Assembly (NCBI GenBank): GCA_944321725.1
Contig: CALUMI010000028.1
Location: 1-34,842, forward strand
DNA from: an uncultured Muribaculaceae bacterium
GTDB lineage: Bacteria; Bacteroidota; Bacteroidia; Bacteroidales; Muribaculaceae
Direction of reading: 5' to 3'
Length of the DNA stretch: 34,842 nucleotides
Shown: one piece after another, positions 16,504-25,300 of the stretch
How the letters are laid out: every line of letters starts with the position of its first letter
Numbering within the stretch: the stretch's first letter is position 1
Notes under the pieces: generated by a model
Databases searched by the model: none
Seen by the model: only the letters and a program-made list of their open reading frames with translations
Told to the model about the DNA's origin: nothing
Program-made: the position numbers and the translations under genes

Positions 16504-17214
16504 TTATTTTGCTTTTGCCTCAACATCCGGAGCTATGAGTTTGTAGCCTTTCCCGTGAATGTTGATGATTTCGATGGACGGATCCTCTTTCAAATGCTTG
16601 CGCAGTTTTGTGATGTAGACATCCATGCTGCGGGCATTGAAATAGTTGTCGTCAATCCAAATGGTTTTCAACGCGAAGTTGCGTTCGAGTATCTCGTTGA
16701 CGTGTGCGCAAAGCAGGCTCAGCAACTCTGACTCTTTGGTGGTGAGTTTCGTGATTTTGTCATCAATCATCAGCACTTGCTTCTGAGTGTCGAACGTGAA
16801 GCGGCCTATTTTGTACATTGTGATTTCTTTTCCTTTCTTGCCTTTCACGCGGCGGAGAATCGCTTCAATTCTGAATACAAGCTCTTCCATGCTGAACGGC
16901 TTGGTGATATAGTCGTCCGCGCCGATTTTGAAACCTTCGAGTATGTCTTCCTTGAGCGATTTTGCCGTAAGGAATATGATGGGAACCTCGCTATTGACAG
17001 TACGTACTTCCTGGGCGAGGGCGAATCCGTCTTTTTTAGGCATCATGACATCAAATACGCACAGGTCGTATTTGCCTTTTAGAAATGCTTTGTAGCCGGC
17101 TTCTCCATCGGGAAACAGGTCAGCGTTGTAGCCTTTCGCTTGAAGATACTCTCTCAGCAACATGCCGAGATTTTCGTCGTCTTCGCATAATAGGATGCGC
17201 AATCTTTCTTCCAT
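16504..17214 (-). CDS. rprY: Response regulator, OmpR/PhoB family (RprY-like)
   Basis: A 236-residue regulator. The receiver domain has LLCEDDENLG (acidic pocket), the phospho-acceptor Asp55 in VFDVMMPKKDG, the FLTAK strand and DDYITKPFSMEEL. The C-terminal winged-helix DNA-binding domain has LTTKESELLSLLCAHVNEIL, ARSMDVYITKLRKHLKEDP and INIHGKGYKL. The N-terminal sequence and the partner kinase resemble RprY of Bacteroides fragilis as I remember it; the exact gene name is likely but not proven. It follows the kinase gene by four bases and ends at a strong hairpin. Confidence 0.93.
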   Translation of the reverse strand: MEERLRILLCEDDENLGMLLREYLQAKGYNADLFPDGEAGYKAFLKGKYDLCVFDVMMPKKDGFALAQEVRTVNSEVPIIFLTAKSLKEDILEGFKIGADDYITKPFSMEELVFRIEAILRRVKGKKGKEITMYKIGRFTFDTQKQVLMIDDKITKLTTKESELLSLLCAHVNEILERNFALKTIWIDDNYFNARSMDVYITKLRKHLKEDPSIEIINIHGKGYKLIAPDVEAKAK

Positions 17215-17218
17215 AGTT

Positions 17219-18667
17219 TTAATTATTAATTGGTAATGTTATTATAAATTTCGAGCCTTTGTTTATCTCGCTTTCTGCCCGGATGTCGCCTTTTAGCTCT
17301 GTAATCATTTTGTGTACGTAGGCAAGACCAAGTCCGAAGCCTTTCACGTCGTGGCGGTTTCCGGTCGAAACGCGGTAGAATTTTTCGAATATCTTTTTCA
17401 AATCGTCTTTTTTCATTCCTATGCCATTGTCCTGTACCGTTATTTCTATACGGTTGTTTGGCAGGTTGCGGGTTGTCACGTTCAGTTCGAGCGGACAGTC
17501 GTCGCGGCGATATTTCACGGCGTTGTCGAGCAGGTTGAATATGACATTGGTGAAGTGCATTTCGTCTACGTTAACTATCGGGTCGTCGGCGTTGAGCGTC
17601 GCGTTGATGTGTCCGCCGTATTTTTCCACTTTCAGCTTGAATGTGTTGACAATGTTGGCAATCACGTTGTTGGCATCGACTTCCTGCAATTTGAGAGTGG
17701 CTTTTTGCCGGTCGAACATCGACATTTGCAGCACTTTTTCCACTTGGAAACGCAGCCTCTTTGTTTCGTCGTTGATTACGGTTGATATGTGCTGCATCAT
17801 TGTCGGGCTCTTTCTTACAGAGTCGTCGTTGAGCATTTGCGCGGCAAGCGATATTGTGGAAATTGGGGTTTTAAACTCGTGTGTCATATTGTTGATGAAG
17901 TCGTTTTTCATCTCCGACAATTTCTTTTGTCTGAATGCCAATATAATTGTCCAAAGGAATATTATTAATAATATGAATGTAAACGCGAATGAGGGTATCA
18001 TGAATTTTATCGACGAGAATATGTATTTGTTCTTGTCGGGAAAATATACATTTATGTAGTGACGCTTTGAGTCGGGGTCGTTTGGAAACAAAGCCTGCGT
18101 GAATATCGCGTTTTTATTTGTGTCTTCTTTGTAATTGCTTGATTTGTACACGATGTTGCCGTTACGGTCGATTATTGCATATTCAAACGGTATGACTATC
18201 CCGTTGTTGTCAAGCTCGGTTTTTAAGTATGATTTGACGGTGGTAGAATCAGCCCTTTCGGTTATCGGTCGGTTGCTTGACTGGTTCAGAATCGACAGTA
18301 TCACCTCGTTGAGCAATCCTTTTTGGTACAGATATTGCTCTTTCAGAGCTTTCTGATACGACGCGAATTTGTCGTCTATGCCGTTTTGCAGTCCGTTGAG
18401 ATCGTAGTTGTCGAGTCTTTGCAGGGGCGATGTCTGTGTGTCAAAAATACTTGGTTCGGTAATCATCATGTCCTCTTCCAAATATTTTTTTGTTTCGTTT
18501 TGCTCCAATGCAGTGGTTAGGGCGTACAGGCTGCGTTTTGCTCCTTCAGAGAAGTGCTGGTCGCGCATTTTTATCATCTCCTCCAAGTACATTACCTGTA
18601 CATAAAGGAGTCCGGCAAATGTCAGAGCCATTACTATTGTCAGTACCCAAATAGTTGATTTTTTCAT
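17219..18667 (-). CDS. rprX: Sensor histidine kinase (RprX-like)
   Basis: A 482-residue membrane kinase. TM1 (residues 6-27) and TM2 (about 222-244) flank a periplasmic sensor region of nearly 200 residues. The cytoplasmic part has the H-box NNMTHEFKTPISTI with His263, the N-box NVIFNLLDNAVKYR, G1 VQDNGIGM, F-box FEKFYR and G2 GFGLGLAYVHK. It would autophosphorylate on His263 and pass phosphate to Asp55 of the regulator encoded four bases downstream. The signal is unknown. Identification as RprX rests on the pairing and overall layout. Confidence 0.93.
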   Translation of the reverse strand: MKKSTIWVLTIVMALTFAGLLYVQVMYLEEMIKMRDQHFSEGAKRSLYALTTALEQNETKKYLEEDMMITEPSIFDTQTSPLQRLDNYDLNGLQNGIDDKFASYQKALKEQYLYQKGLLNEVILSILNQSSNRPITERADSTTVKSYLKTELDNNGIVIPFEYAIIDRNGNIVYKSSNYKEDTNKNAIFTQALFPNDPDSKRHYINVYFPDKNKYIFSSIKFMIPSFAFTFILLIIFLWTIILAFRQKKLSEMKNDFINNMTHEFKTPISTISLAAQMLNDDSVRKSPTMMQHISTVINDETKRLRFQVEKVLQMSMFDRQKATLKLQEVDANNVIANIVNTFKLKVEKYGGHINATLNADDPIVNVDEMHFTNVIFNLLDNAVKYRRDDCPLELNVTTRNLPNNRIEITVQDNGIGMKKDDLKKIFEKFYRVSTGNRHDVKGFGLGLAYVHKMITELKGDIRAESEINKGSKFIITLPINN

Positions 18668-18731
18668 CTCACAATGCTTTAAAAACGATATCTTTTAAGC
18701 CGATAAAAATCATATATTCGTTTTTTCATGA

Positions 18732-18739
18732 CAAATATA
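18732..18739 (-). promoter_or_regulatory. -7 element of the rprX-rprY promoter
   Basis: On the minus strand this reads TATATTTG, matching TAnnTTTG, about 64 bases before the kinase ATG. No TTTG is present at the expected -33 position. The 171-bp region between the kinase and the orphan RHS cassette holds no other recognisable feature, and no clear terminator for the RHS operon. Confidence 0.4.
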
Positions 18740-18838
18740 TGGAACAATTCTTAAAAACGAGCGTCTAATTAAGTAAATTTTCTTGATTTACTTAAATTTT
18801 ATGGTTGTATATTCTTTTTAACAGAACTGCGCCGCACT

Positions 18839-19348
18839 TCATTTTCTGCCCCATTGTTTTTTGTTTGCTTCCTCCGTCGAGCTGCCAAACATCTGCACAA
18901 CCATGCCTGTGGGGTCGATGTAGCGGACGGGGTTGCCGGCGCAGTAGGCGTAGGGGGAGATTGAGGGGTATTTCTCGGCGAGGGGGTCGAGGGAGAGGAA
19001 GCGGGGGAGTGTCATGTCGTACCAACGGGCGGAGAAGTCGTAGAGGTCGAGGCCGTTGGTGCGATCCAACTCTTTGCCGCCGTATTTGTAGGGCTGCGCG
19101 TCGCCCGAGTGCATCGGCATCCCGTAGGGATAGTAGCCGTTGAGCTCCACGCGGCGGTTATTCTCGTCGATGACGGCATGGACGTTCCCCTGATAGTCCT
19201 TCACGTAATAATAGTAGTCGTAGCCGCCCGCGCTGTCAGGCACGGCGTAGCCGTTGTCCGTCAGGATTCTTTCGATTTCGCCGTCCTTGTAGATAATGTC
19301 GCCGCAATAGTCGCGCAGATGACTTTCAATTATATTTTTAGCATTCAT
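18839..19348 (-). CDS. Orphan RHS core cassette with short 21-residue tip
   Basis: A 169-residue fragment. After an 11-residue unrelated start (MNAKNIIESHL) it carries the conserved RHS-associated core end: YCGDIIYKDGE, GNVHAVIDENN, YYPYGMP, YKYGGKELD, FLSLDPL, SPYAYCAGNPVRYIDPTG (DPTG at 145-148). The tip after DPTG is only 21 residues (MVVQMFGSSTEEANKK and a few more), too short for a normal toxin domain. The core is about 90% identical at DNA level and indel-free with the same part of the large RHS gene (22931-23340). It starts by ATGA overlap with the preceding small exported-protein gene. It lacks a signal peptide. I read it as a displaced, probably truncated tip cassette kept as a recombination donor; translation to a functional protein is doubtful. 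Confidence 0.8.
   Translation of the reverse strand: MNAKNIIESHLRDYCGDIIYKDGEIERILTDNGYAVPDSAGGYDYYYYVKDYQGNVHAVIDENNRRVELNGYYPYGMPMHSGDAQPYKYGGKELDRTNGLDLYDFSARWYDMTLPRFLSLDPLAEKYPSISPYAYCAGNPVRYIDPTGMVVQMFGSSTEEANKKQWGRK
18907..19316 (-). repeat. RHS core repeat, copy 2 (410 bp, pairs with 22931-23340)
   Basis: Same orientation and same length as the copy at 22931-23340. By eye about 90% of bases agree, with no insertions or deletions. Similarity starts at the DPTG codons and stops at the sequence before YCG(D/E)IIYKDGE. Confidence 0.85.
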
Positions 19349-19902
19349 TTTCCCATTGATTTCTCTATACGTTTTCTTTTATTTTCAAACTTAGTCAAAT
19401 AAACACTTAATTTATCGATAAACTCTCCGACTTCTCCTGCGTAGTATGTATCATCCAATAGTTCGAGAAGATATGGCGATGTGAATGCCGTGATTTTTCC
19501 TATCGGTGTCCATAATCTTATCTGGGCGTATGTGATCAAGTAATCGAAAGCTTCGGCTACTTGGGCATTTGGCATTTTGAATTCGTCGGTTTCTTCACAC
19601 ACTTTTAAGTGATTGAGCATCGCAAGAAACATAACTATTTCAACTTTGTCTTTCAATACATATTTTTTTGCGTTATGCCATTTCCATTCTTCCGCCCCTG
19701 CTCTTATCATACTGTCGCAGATATTATAAACTGAATCGAATTTATGCTTGTCAATTGCGTTTATCTGTGAATATCGAAAAGTAACCATACGCATCTCGAT
19801 ACTATCAACATCTTCATAACATATAGGATATTTCAAATCTGCCTTGACCGTTAATGCAACGGCATTCAAAATTAACAGAGTCACTATTACCTTGATATTC
19901 AT
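19345..19902 (-). CDS. Small exported protein, immunity-like candidate 5 (paralogue of the preceding gene)
   Basis: A 185-residue protein with a Sec signal (VIVTLLILNAVALTVKA). Conserved blocks are YEDVDSIEMRM, a central helix DKVEIVMFLAMLNHLKVC, a second helical region and a basic end FENKRKRIEKSMGK. The same blocks occur in the gene just upstream (YEDVDSITIKM, DKIEIMMFVLMLNNLKA, KRQRKRLEPYFK), so the two are diverged tandem duplicates. It overlaps both neighbours by ATGA: the paralogue before it and the orphan RHS cassette after it. I do not recognise the family. Position between an RHS toxin and an orphan tip suggests immunity to a past or present tip, acting in the periplasm. Confidence 0.65.
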   Translation of the reverse strand: MNIKVIVTLLILNAVALTVKADLKYPICYEDVDSIEMRMVTFRYSQINAIDKHKFDSVYNICDSMIRAGAEEWKWHNAKKYVLKDKVEIVMFLAMLNHLKVCEETDEFKMPNAQVAEAFDYLITYAQIRLWTPIGKITAFTSPYLLELLDDTYYAGEVGEFIDKLSVYLTKFENKRKRIEKSMGK

Positions 19903-20450
19903 TGTCTTATGTTTTTAAAATATGGTTCAAGTCTTTTCCTTTGTCTTTTGGATTCCGCCAAATAAATTGGCAAATCAAACAGTGCAAACCCTAAGTTTCC
20001 TGTTTCATAACGATAATTGAATATGTCAACTGCATAAGTGGCAGCAAATGCGATAATCTCTCTTGAGTTTGTATAAATTTTTATTTTAGCTTTAACATCA
20101 ATAGGATCATCTTCCTCCTTTTTTATTTCATTGGGAAGGATCTTCACATTATCTTTTGGATATGCCTTGAGATTGTTGAGCATCAAAACAAACATCATTA
20201 TCTCTATTTTGTCCGTAAATTTAATGTATGTAGTCCAACCATCATTTCTCATAAGATATTCGGCATATTCCAAATCAAAATTATTTCTGTCAATTTGTAG
20301 TTGGGCGGTTGTTGTATATCCTATCATCTTAATTGTAATGCTGTCAACATCCTCATAATCAATTTGTGGATATAATTGCGCATTTGAATAAAAACAACTG
20401 ACAATAGGCAATGATAACACCAATAATATTTTAAAAATCACGTTCATCAT
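19899..20450 (-). CDS. Small exported protein, immunity-like candidate 4
   Basis: A 183-residue protein with a signal peptide (FKILLVLSLPIVSCFYSNAQ); SCFYSN contains a Cys but does not form a convincing lipobox. It shares YEDVDSI, DKIEIMMFVLMLNNLKA and the basic C-terminus with its downstream neighbour. The coding sequence is AT-rich compared with the RHS core. It starts 25 bases after the preceding gene and overlaps the next by ATGA. Family not recognised; immunity role inferred only from position. Confidence 0.65.
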   Translation of the reverse strand: MMNVIFKILLVLSLPIVSCFYSNAQLYPQIDYEDVDSITIKMIGYTTTAQLQIDRNNFDLEYAEYLMRNDGWTTYIKFTDKIEIMMFVLMLNNLKAYPKDNVKILPNEIKKEEDDPIDVKAKIKIYTNSREIIAFAATYAVDIFNYRYETGNLGFALFDLPIYLAESKRQRKRLEPYFKNIRQ

Positions 20451-20475
20451 TCCATGTTTTATAAGTCAATCTATG

Positions 20476-20961
20476 TCAGTAGACTTGAACATACGTAATA
20501 TCATCTTTAATCTTACGATTTACAGACAACTGATACATGAGTACACTTTCAACATATTTTATAAAAAGGTCATCAGAGAATACTTCCGGATGTCCCCTTC
20601 TTAAATCATATAAATGTTTTATAATCGCATTCACTTCTTTCCTTTTAAATATCCAATTATGATTTTTATATCTCATTAGTACATATCCCGGAGTGTCATC
20701 TCGAAAGCTGCATTCAAACCTGTATAACTCAAATTCCTTATTCATATCTATACTGTCACAACATGAATTTTCATCCAACATTCGACTTATGACTATACCG
20801 TCCCGATAATTTTCAACTTTAATTCCACATGAATCTCCTACAAATCCGATAAAATTATACAAATCTTTATATAAATCGTCAACAGATTGTTGCATTTGCC
20901 CTTGTGTACTGAGAAATACAGTACACAATATTGTCAAAAATATATATTTTTTAGTTACCAT
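20476..20961 (-). CDS. Small exported protein, immunity-like candidate 3
   Basis: A 161-residue protein with a Sec signal (YIFLTILCTVFLSTQGQ). The mature part has SCGIKVENYRDGIVISRMLD, a CCDSID motif, a strand-rich region (GYVLMRYKNHNWIFKRKEV) and an alpha-helical end. It resembles neither its neighbours nor a family I know. The gene lies in the AT-rich block downstream of the RHS gene, 94 bases after candidate 2. Immunity function is inferred from position. Confidence 0.6.
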   Translation of the reverse strand: MVTKKYIFLTILCTVFLSTQGQMQQSVDDLYKDLYNFIGFVGDSCGIKVENYRDGIVISRMLDENSCCDSIDMNKEFELYRFECSFRDDTPGYVLMRYKNHNWIFKRKEVNAIIKHLYDLRRGHPEVFSDDLFIKYVESVLMYQLSVNRKIKDDITYVQVY

Positions 20962-21055
20962 TTTCTTTCTTCTTATTAATTAATTCATTCATTTATAACT
21001 TTAATCTCATTTTCATAAGCTCTTTTTTCTCGCTTATCATCAAAATTAGTATTTC

Positions 21056-21742
21056 TCATTCTTTAGGTTCAGCTATTGTAAATCGTTCAAAATAATTATC
21101 ATATCCACAATAATCCAATGAATCATTGTTGAGATAAAAGTGGGTATGACTAATTAGCTTAAAAGCCTGCTTTTTCTTGTCATATATGATGCGATATTTA
21201 AAAGGCTCTATCAAATTTATATGTTTTTTCTCGTTTTCTATCAATGAATCGCCAATATTATTGTTTATATAAATGGCATTAAGGACATGTTCCGTCACTG
21301 TATCTTTCTCTATTATGAAGTCAGGACGGGTGAAGGAGCGGATATAGAATGTACCGTATTCTGTGGATAATTTGTATTGAAAGCGATATGACCATTCTTT
21401 TTTGTCCCATACTGAGCGATATGCCCCATAGTCTTTAGTCAAAAAATAAACAGATCCCGTATTTTTGCCCCTATGATTATCATAATAACTTACCATGTCA
21501 TAGGTTCTTTCCCCTATCAGTTCATAATAGGGTTCCTGTTCTATTATGTATATACTGTCTTTTTGTAGTTGAAATGGGACATTGCTTTTGTAAATGGCAT
21601 TTTGCAAACTTTTGGCAATGGAGATGTCTGTGAATGATGCTATGCACAAAGGATAGGCTACATGCGTGCTGTCAACCTTCATTTGAGAGTTGGCGCAAAA
21701 CAGGCAAATAACCAATATTATTGTTAATAAAATTCTCTTCAT
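21056..21742 (-). CDS. Small exported protein, immunity-like candidate 2
   Basis: A 228-residue protein with a Sec signal (ILLTIILVICLFCANSQ). The mature part is rich in Tyr and charged residues (DSIYIIEQEPYYELIGERTY, YDNHRGKNTGSVYFLTKDYG, YGTFYIRSFTRPDFIIEKD), suggesting a beta-rich fold. No catalytic motif is visible. It begins 15 bases after candidate 1, so the two are probably co-translated. Family not recognised; a role as second immunity or accessory protein is inferred from position. Confidence 0.6.
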   Translation of the reverse strand: MKRILLTIILVICLFCANSQMKVDSTHVAYPLCIASFTDISIAKSLQNAIYKSNVPFQLQKDSIYIIEQEPYYELIGERTYDMVSYYDNHRGKNTGSVYFLTKDYGAYRSVWDKKEWSYRFQYKLSTEYGTFYIRSFTRPDFIIEKDTVTEHVLNAIYINNNIGDSLIENEKKHINLIEPFKYRIIYDKKKQAFKLISHTHFYLNNDSLDYCGYDNYFERFTIAEPKE

Positions 21743-21757
21743 TTCTTATTATTTTAC

Positions 21758-22339
21758 TTATTCACAGGGGTATTCTGTATTGCTAAAAACCAGCATACCC
21801 GTATTCCAATTATATTTAAAAACATAAATGTCATCACAGTATCTATATAAATTAGACAACCATTCACGATCTAATTTGTCATTGTTAAAATTATATTTTT
21901 TAAATTTTGTCTTGTAGCCGGCTCCTTTCTCCTCAAAAATTTTTAAGAAAAGATTTTTGTTCAATTCAAATGAAAGAGGATGACAATCTAAATAAAACGT
22001 CCCAACATTGGTAACAATCTTTCCCGCACAAATGAATTCCAATGGTTCTTTAACATCATAATTGTAATGCAATCCCGTTCTTGGACACTGTAATTTGATA
22101 CAACAAAAATCATCACAAAAATCAGACACCTCCAACCAATACTCATTCTCTTCCGAGAATCTAATATCAAGTTTATTAATTGACATCGAAATTATTAATT
22201 TGTCAACAAAAAGAGTATCAGCAAATTGCAATTCTTTCTGCAAATACGTCCCTTGTGTGTAATTGCCGCCCGCCGTCAATGTTAATACTGTCATTAACAG
22301 TAAAATCACACATATTTTTCTTCTTTTAATCTTTTCCAT
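21758..22339 (-). CDS. Small exported protein, prime immunity candidate for the JAB-tip RHS toxin
   Basis: A 193-residue protein with an N-terminal signal (ICVILLLMTVLTLTAGG) after a basic start. The mature part has a Cys cluster (FCDDFCCIKLQC), a FICAGKIVTNVGTFYLDCH block and an aromatic C-terminus. Its ATG lies 14 bases inside the end of the RHS toxin gene, so the two are translationally coupled. The gene directly after a polymorphic-toxin tip is usually the cognate immunity gene, which makes this the best candidate. The signal peptide places it in the periplasm or envelope. No known immunity family is recognised. Confidence 0.65.
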   Translation of the reverse strand: MEKIKRRKICVILLLMTVLTLTAGGNYTQGTYLQKELQFADTLFVDKLIISMSINKLDIRFSEENEYWLEVSDFCDDFCCIKLQCPRTGLHYNYDVKEPLEFICAGKIVTNVGTFYLDCHPLSFELNKNLFLKIFEEKGAGYKTKFKKYNFNNDKLDREWLSNLYRYCDDIYVFKYNWNTGMLVFSNTEYPCE

Positions 22340-25300
22340 AAGGAATATATTTTTTCATTGGGACAAAATATATTTGATAAAGCCTGTTTATGTTTTGCGG
22401 ACTGTAGATTATTTCAAGTCCTTTTACCATCTCTATATCACCCGGCTGCTTTCCGATTCCTCCGGACGGTCTGCTGTTGTTATGATGGCTGTGCGAATAT
22501 CCTCTGAATGTATATCCGTTTTGAAATTGGGTTAAAACCATGTCTGCAAATCCTGCTTCTGTTGTCTCTTGATGTGATGATGTTATGTAATTAAGCCCTT
22601 TTTCACCTTTCTTTCCAAATTGTGACAAGCCTATTTCCACTGATGTGTTATTTGATATGAATTCAAACATTTCTTCAGCAGAGTCATCTCCCCTTATTGA
22701 TATATAAGAGTAAGTTTCCGATTGTTCTTTATTTCTATTTTTAGCATTCTTCTCTGAATTGCTGTTTGTTATTGGAATATTTCCTTTTGCAACTCTTATA
22801 GTTCCTGTGTCATAAGTATTTGAGTATGTTTTATTATCTCCATTTTGAACGATTATTTGATCATAATCTTTGACATTGTAATCTATATTTAAAATATTGA
22901 ATTTATTATCAATTGTCACTGCCACCTTTCCTGTGGGGTCGATGTAGCGGACGGGGTTGCCGGCACAATAGGCGTAGGGGGAGATTGAGGGGTATTTCTC
23001 GGTGAGTGGGTCGAGGGAGAGGAAGCGGGGCAGGTCGGGGGCATACCAACGGGCGGAGAAGTCGTAGAGGTCGAGGCCGTTGGTGCGGTCCAACTCCTTG
23101 CCGCCGTACTTGTAGGGCTGCGCGTCGCCCATGTGCTTCGGCATCCCGTAGGGATAGTAGTCGTTGCGTTCAACCACGTTGTTCGCCTCGTCAACAACCA
23201 TCATGATGTTTCCCTGATAGTCCTTCACGTAATAGTGGTATGTGTAGCCGCCCGTGCTGTCGGGCACGGCATAGCCGTTGTCCGTCAGTATCCTTTCGAT
23301 TTCTCCGTCTTTGTAGATTATCTCGCCGCAGTAATCGCGCGTGTAGATGTTCTTCCAAAGTTTCGTCTTGTCAAGCACATCATCCAAGCTGCCCGACGAC
23401 ATCGGCCTGATTTTGCCTCCGCCACCTTTTTCCAGCTCGATCGGCGGTCCTACATATATTAAGGAATCCCACCTTGCAGGCTCGTCGGGTCTTTCCGCCA
23501 TGAACGGGTTGATCTGGTACACAGCCCGTAGCTTACGCCCCAAAGCGTCGTAGGTGTAGAGGTTGCGTGCGCCGCCCATGTCCACCGAGCGCGGCAGGTT
23601 GTTCGTGTCGTATTCTATCGACGTGATGCCGCTGTTGCTGTCCGACGTCATGTTGCCGTTGGCGTCGTACCCGTACTCCACATCCTCGTCAGCCCCGTCG
23701 CGGAAGTCGAAAGCGTCGCCGTACACCACCTCGCCCGCATAGTCCTTTGCCTTCACAAGGCGGTTGCCGTCGTAAGTGGCCGTAATTTGGTCTGTGAAGC
23801 CGTAGCCGGCGTACACCGCCTCGCCGTCCTCATCCAACCGCTGGTTCACGCCCTGTCGCGACAGCATTGTAATGTTGCCGTTCAGGTCGTAGTTGTACGA
23901 TGTGGAGTACAGCGCAGGGTTCGACGGTGCGCCAACGGCCTCGTAATAGGCCGATGTCAGGCGGTTCAGATTGTCATAGTAGAAAATCGTTGTGCCGCCG
24001 CCCTCGGCGACATGCTCCAACGAGCCGGGGCGGGTGACATAGGAGGTGGTCGTTATGCTGTTGATGTTGCCGTTCATATAGGGATTGCGCCTGTATGGAT
24101 GCTCCGTGTAGTTAAGCGTCTGCTTCATAAGCGGCGACGACAGTCCCGTCAGCCACCCCCGCACGTTGTACAAGTAGCCGGTGGACATTCCGCCCGTTGC
24201 TGTTTCCGAAACACGACCTATGATGTCATACGAGATTTGGCTGATCGTGACAGTCTCGTCCCCGTTTATCGACATGCTTGTGGAGCACAGCCTTCCCATT
24301 CGGTCGTATGTGTATACGTACAGTATTGAGACAAGCACATTGTCGCCATTTGTGTGCTCATGCAAAAGTTTGGCCACACTGCCGTCGAAATTCCGCAGAT
24401 AATATTTCTTGTCAATACCGCCGGTCAGGTTGTCCTCTATTTCCTGTACAATTCTGCCCATGTTGTCGTAATAAACCGCTTTAAAAAGCTCTGTTCCAGT
24501 GTCGGGAACTTTTACCATGCCTCCAGTCTGCAATCCTTGCGCGGGTGATATTGACTTGTCTGTCTCATATCTCTTTGAGAATCCGGGTTTTTCTGTATAT
24601 TCAAAATCGTTTTTCCTGCTTCCTGCATACTCTGTAAAATCGTAATTGTCGTAAAAAGACACTGACATTATATTATCCCTCGAACTGTTTTCCGCCCGTT
24701 GGGCATATCCGAAAACAGAGAGGTCGTTATCAACGCGAAAAACGCATCCGGAAGCGTAGTCGGAGAATTTATCCCACAACTCCTCGACCGAATAATCGTA
24801 TGTTATCTCATTCGTGAAAACAAGCCGCCTCTGTAAATCGTACTGATAAACCGTCCATTTATTGTCGTTACGCTGCAATCCGGTCTGTGTCATCTCCACC
24901 ATGTCATATTTGTTATAAACCGTGAAAATCCATTCCGCGCCGGGTATGCGTTTCTTTATGAGCCGGTTTCTGCTGTCATACTCATATACATAACAATAGT
25001 TGCGGATGACATCGTCGTTGCTGTCATACTTACCCTCCGCACGGCAGATGCGGTTGGAAGCCTCAGGAGAAAGCATATACCGGAGATTGTCCCGTTGGTC
25101 ATATACAAAATAGGTGTCGGCAAAGCGGCTGTCCAAGGGCTTTCTCGAAAGGACAGTGCGTCCCTTGTAGTCCTTGAACTCCAGAACTGTCATGTGATTC
25201 TCATCCTCTGTCGCTGTGACGCTGTACAGCCCCTCCCTGCATGGCCCCTCGTTTTTAAGTGCACCGTCGCTGTCCACCGTAAACAGCGTGCATCCAAACT

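Noticed and set aside
14082..18667. TonB receptor as part of a SusCD polysaccharide-use locus controlled by the two-component system
   Set aside because: No SusD-like gene, glycosidase or hybrid regulator is adjacent, and a strong hairpin separates the receptor from the regulator gene.
18668..18838. Remainder of the orphan RHS toxin tip beyond its stop codon
   Set aside because: This region is AT-rich with many stops in the relevant frame and contains the sensor-kinase promoter; no convincing coding continuation was seen by eye.
23787..24329. Plus-strand open frame of 180 codons inside the RHS toxin gene
   Set aside because: It is antisense to a strongly supported, GC-rich RHS coding region; its Val/Cys/Arg-rich composition is typical of a shadow frame.
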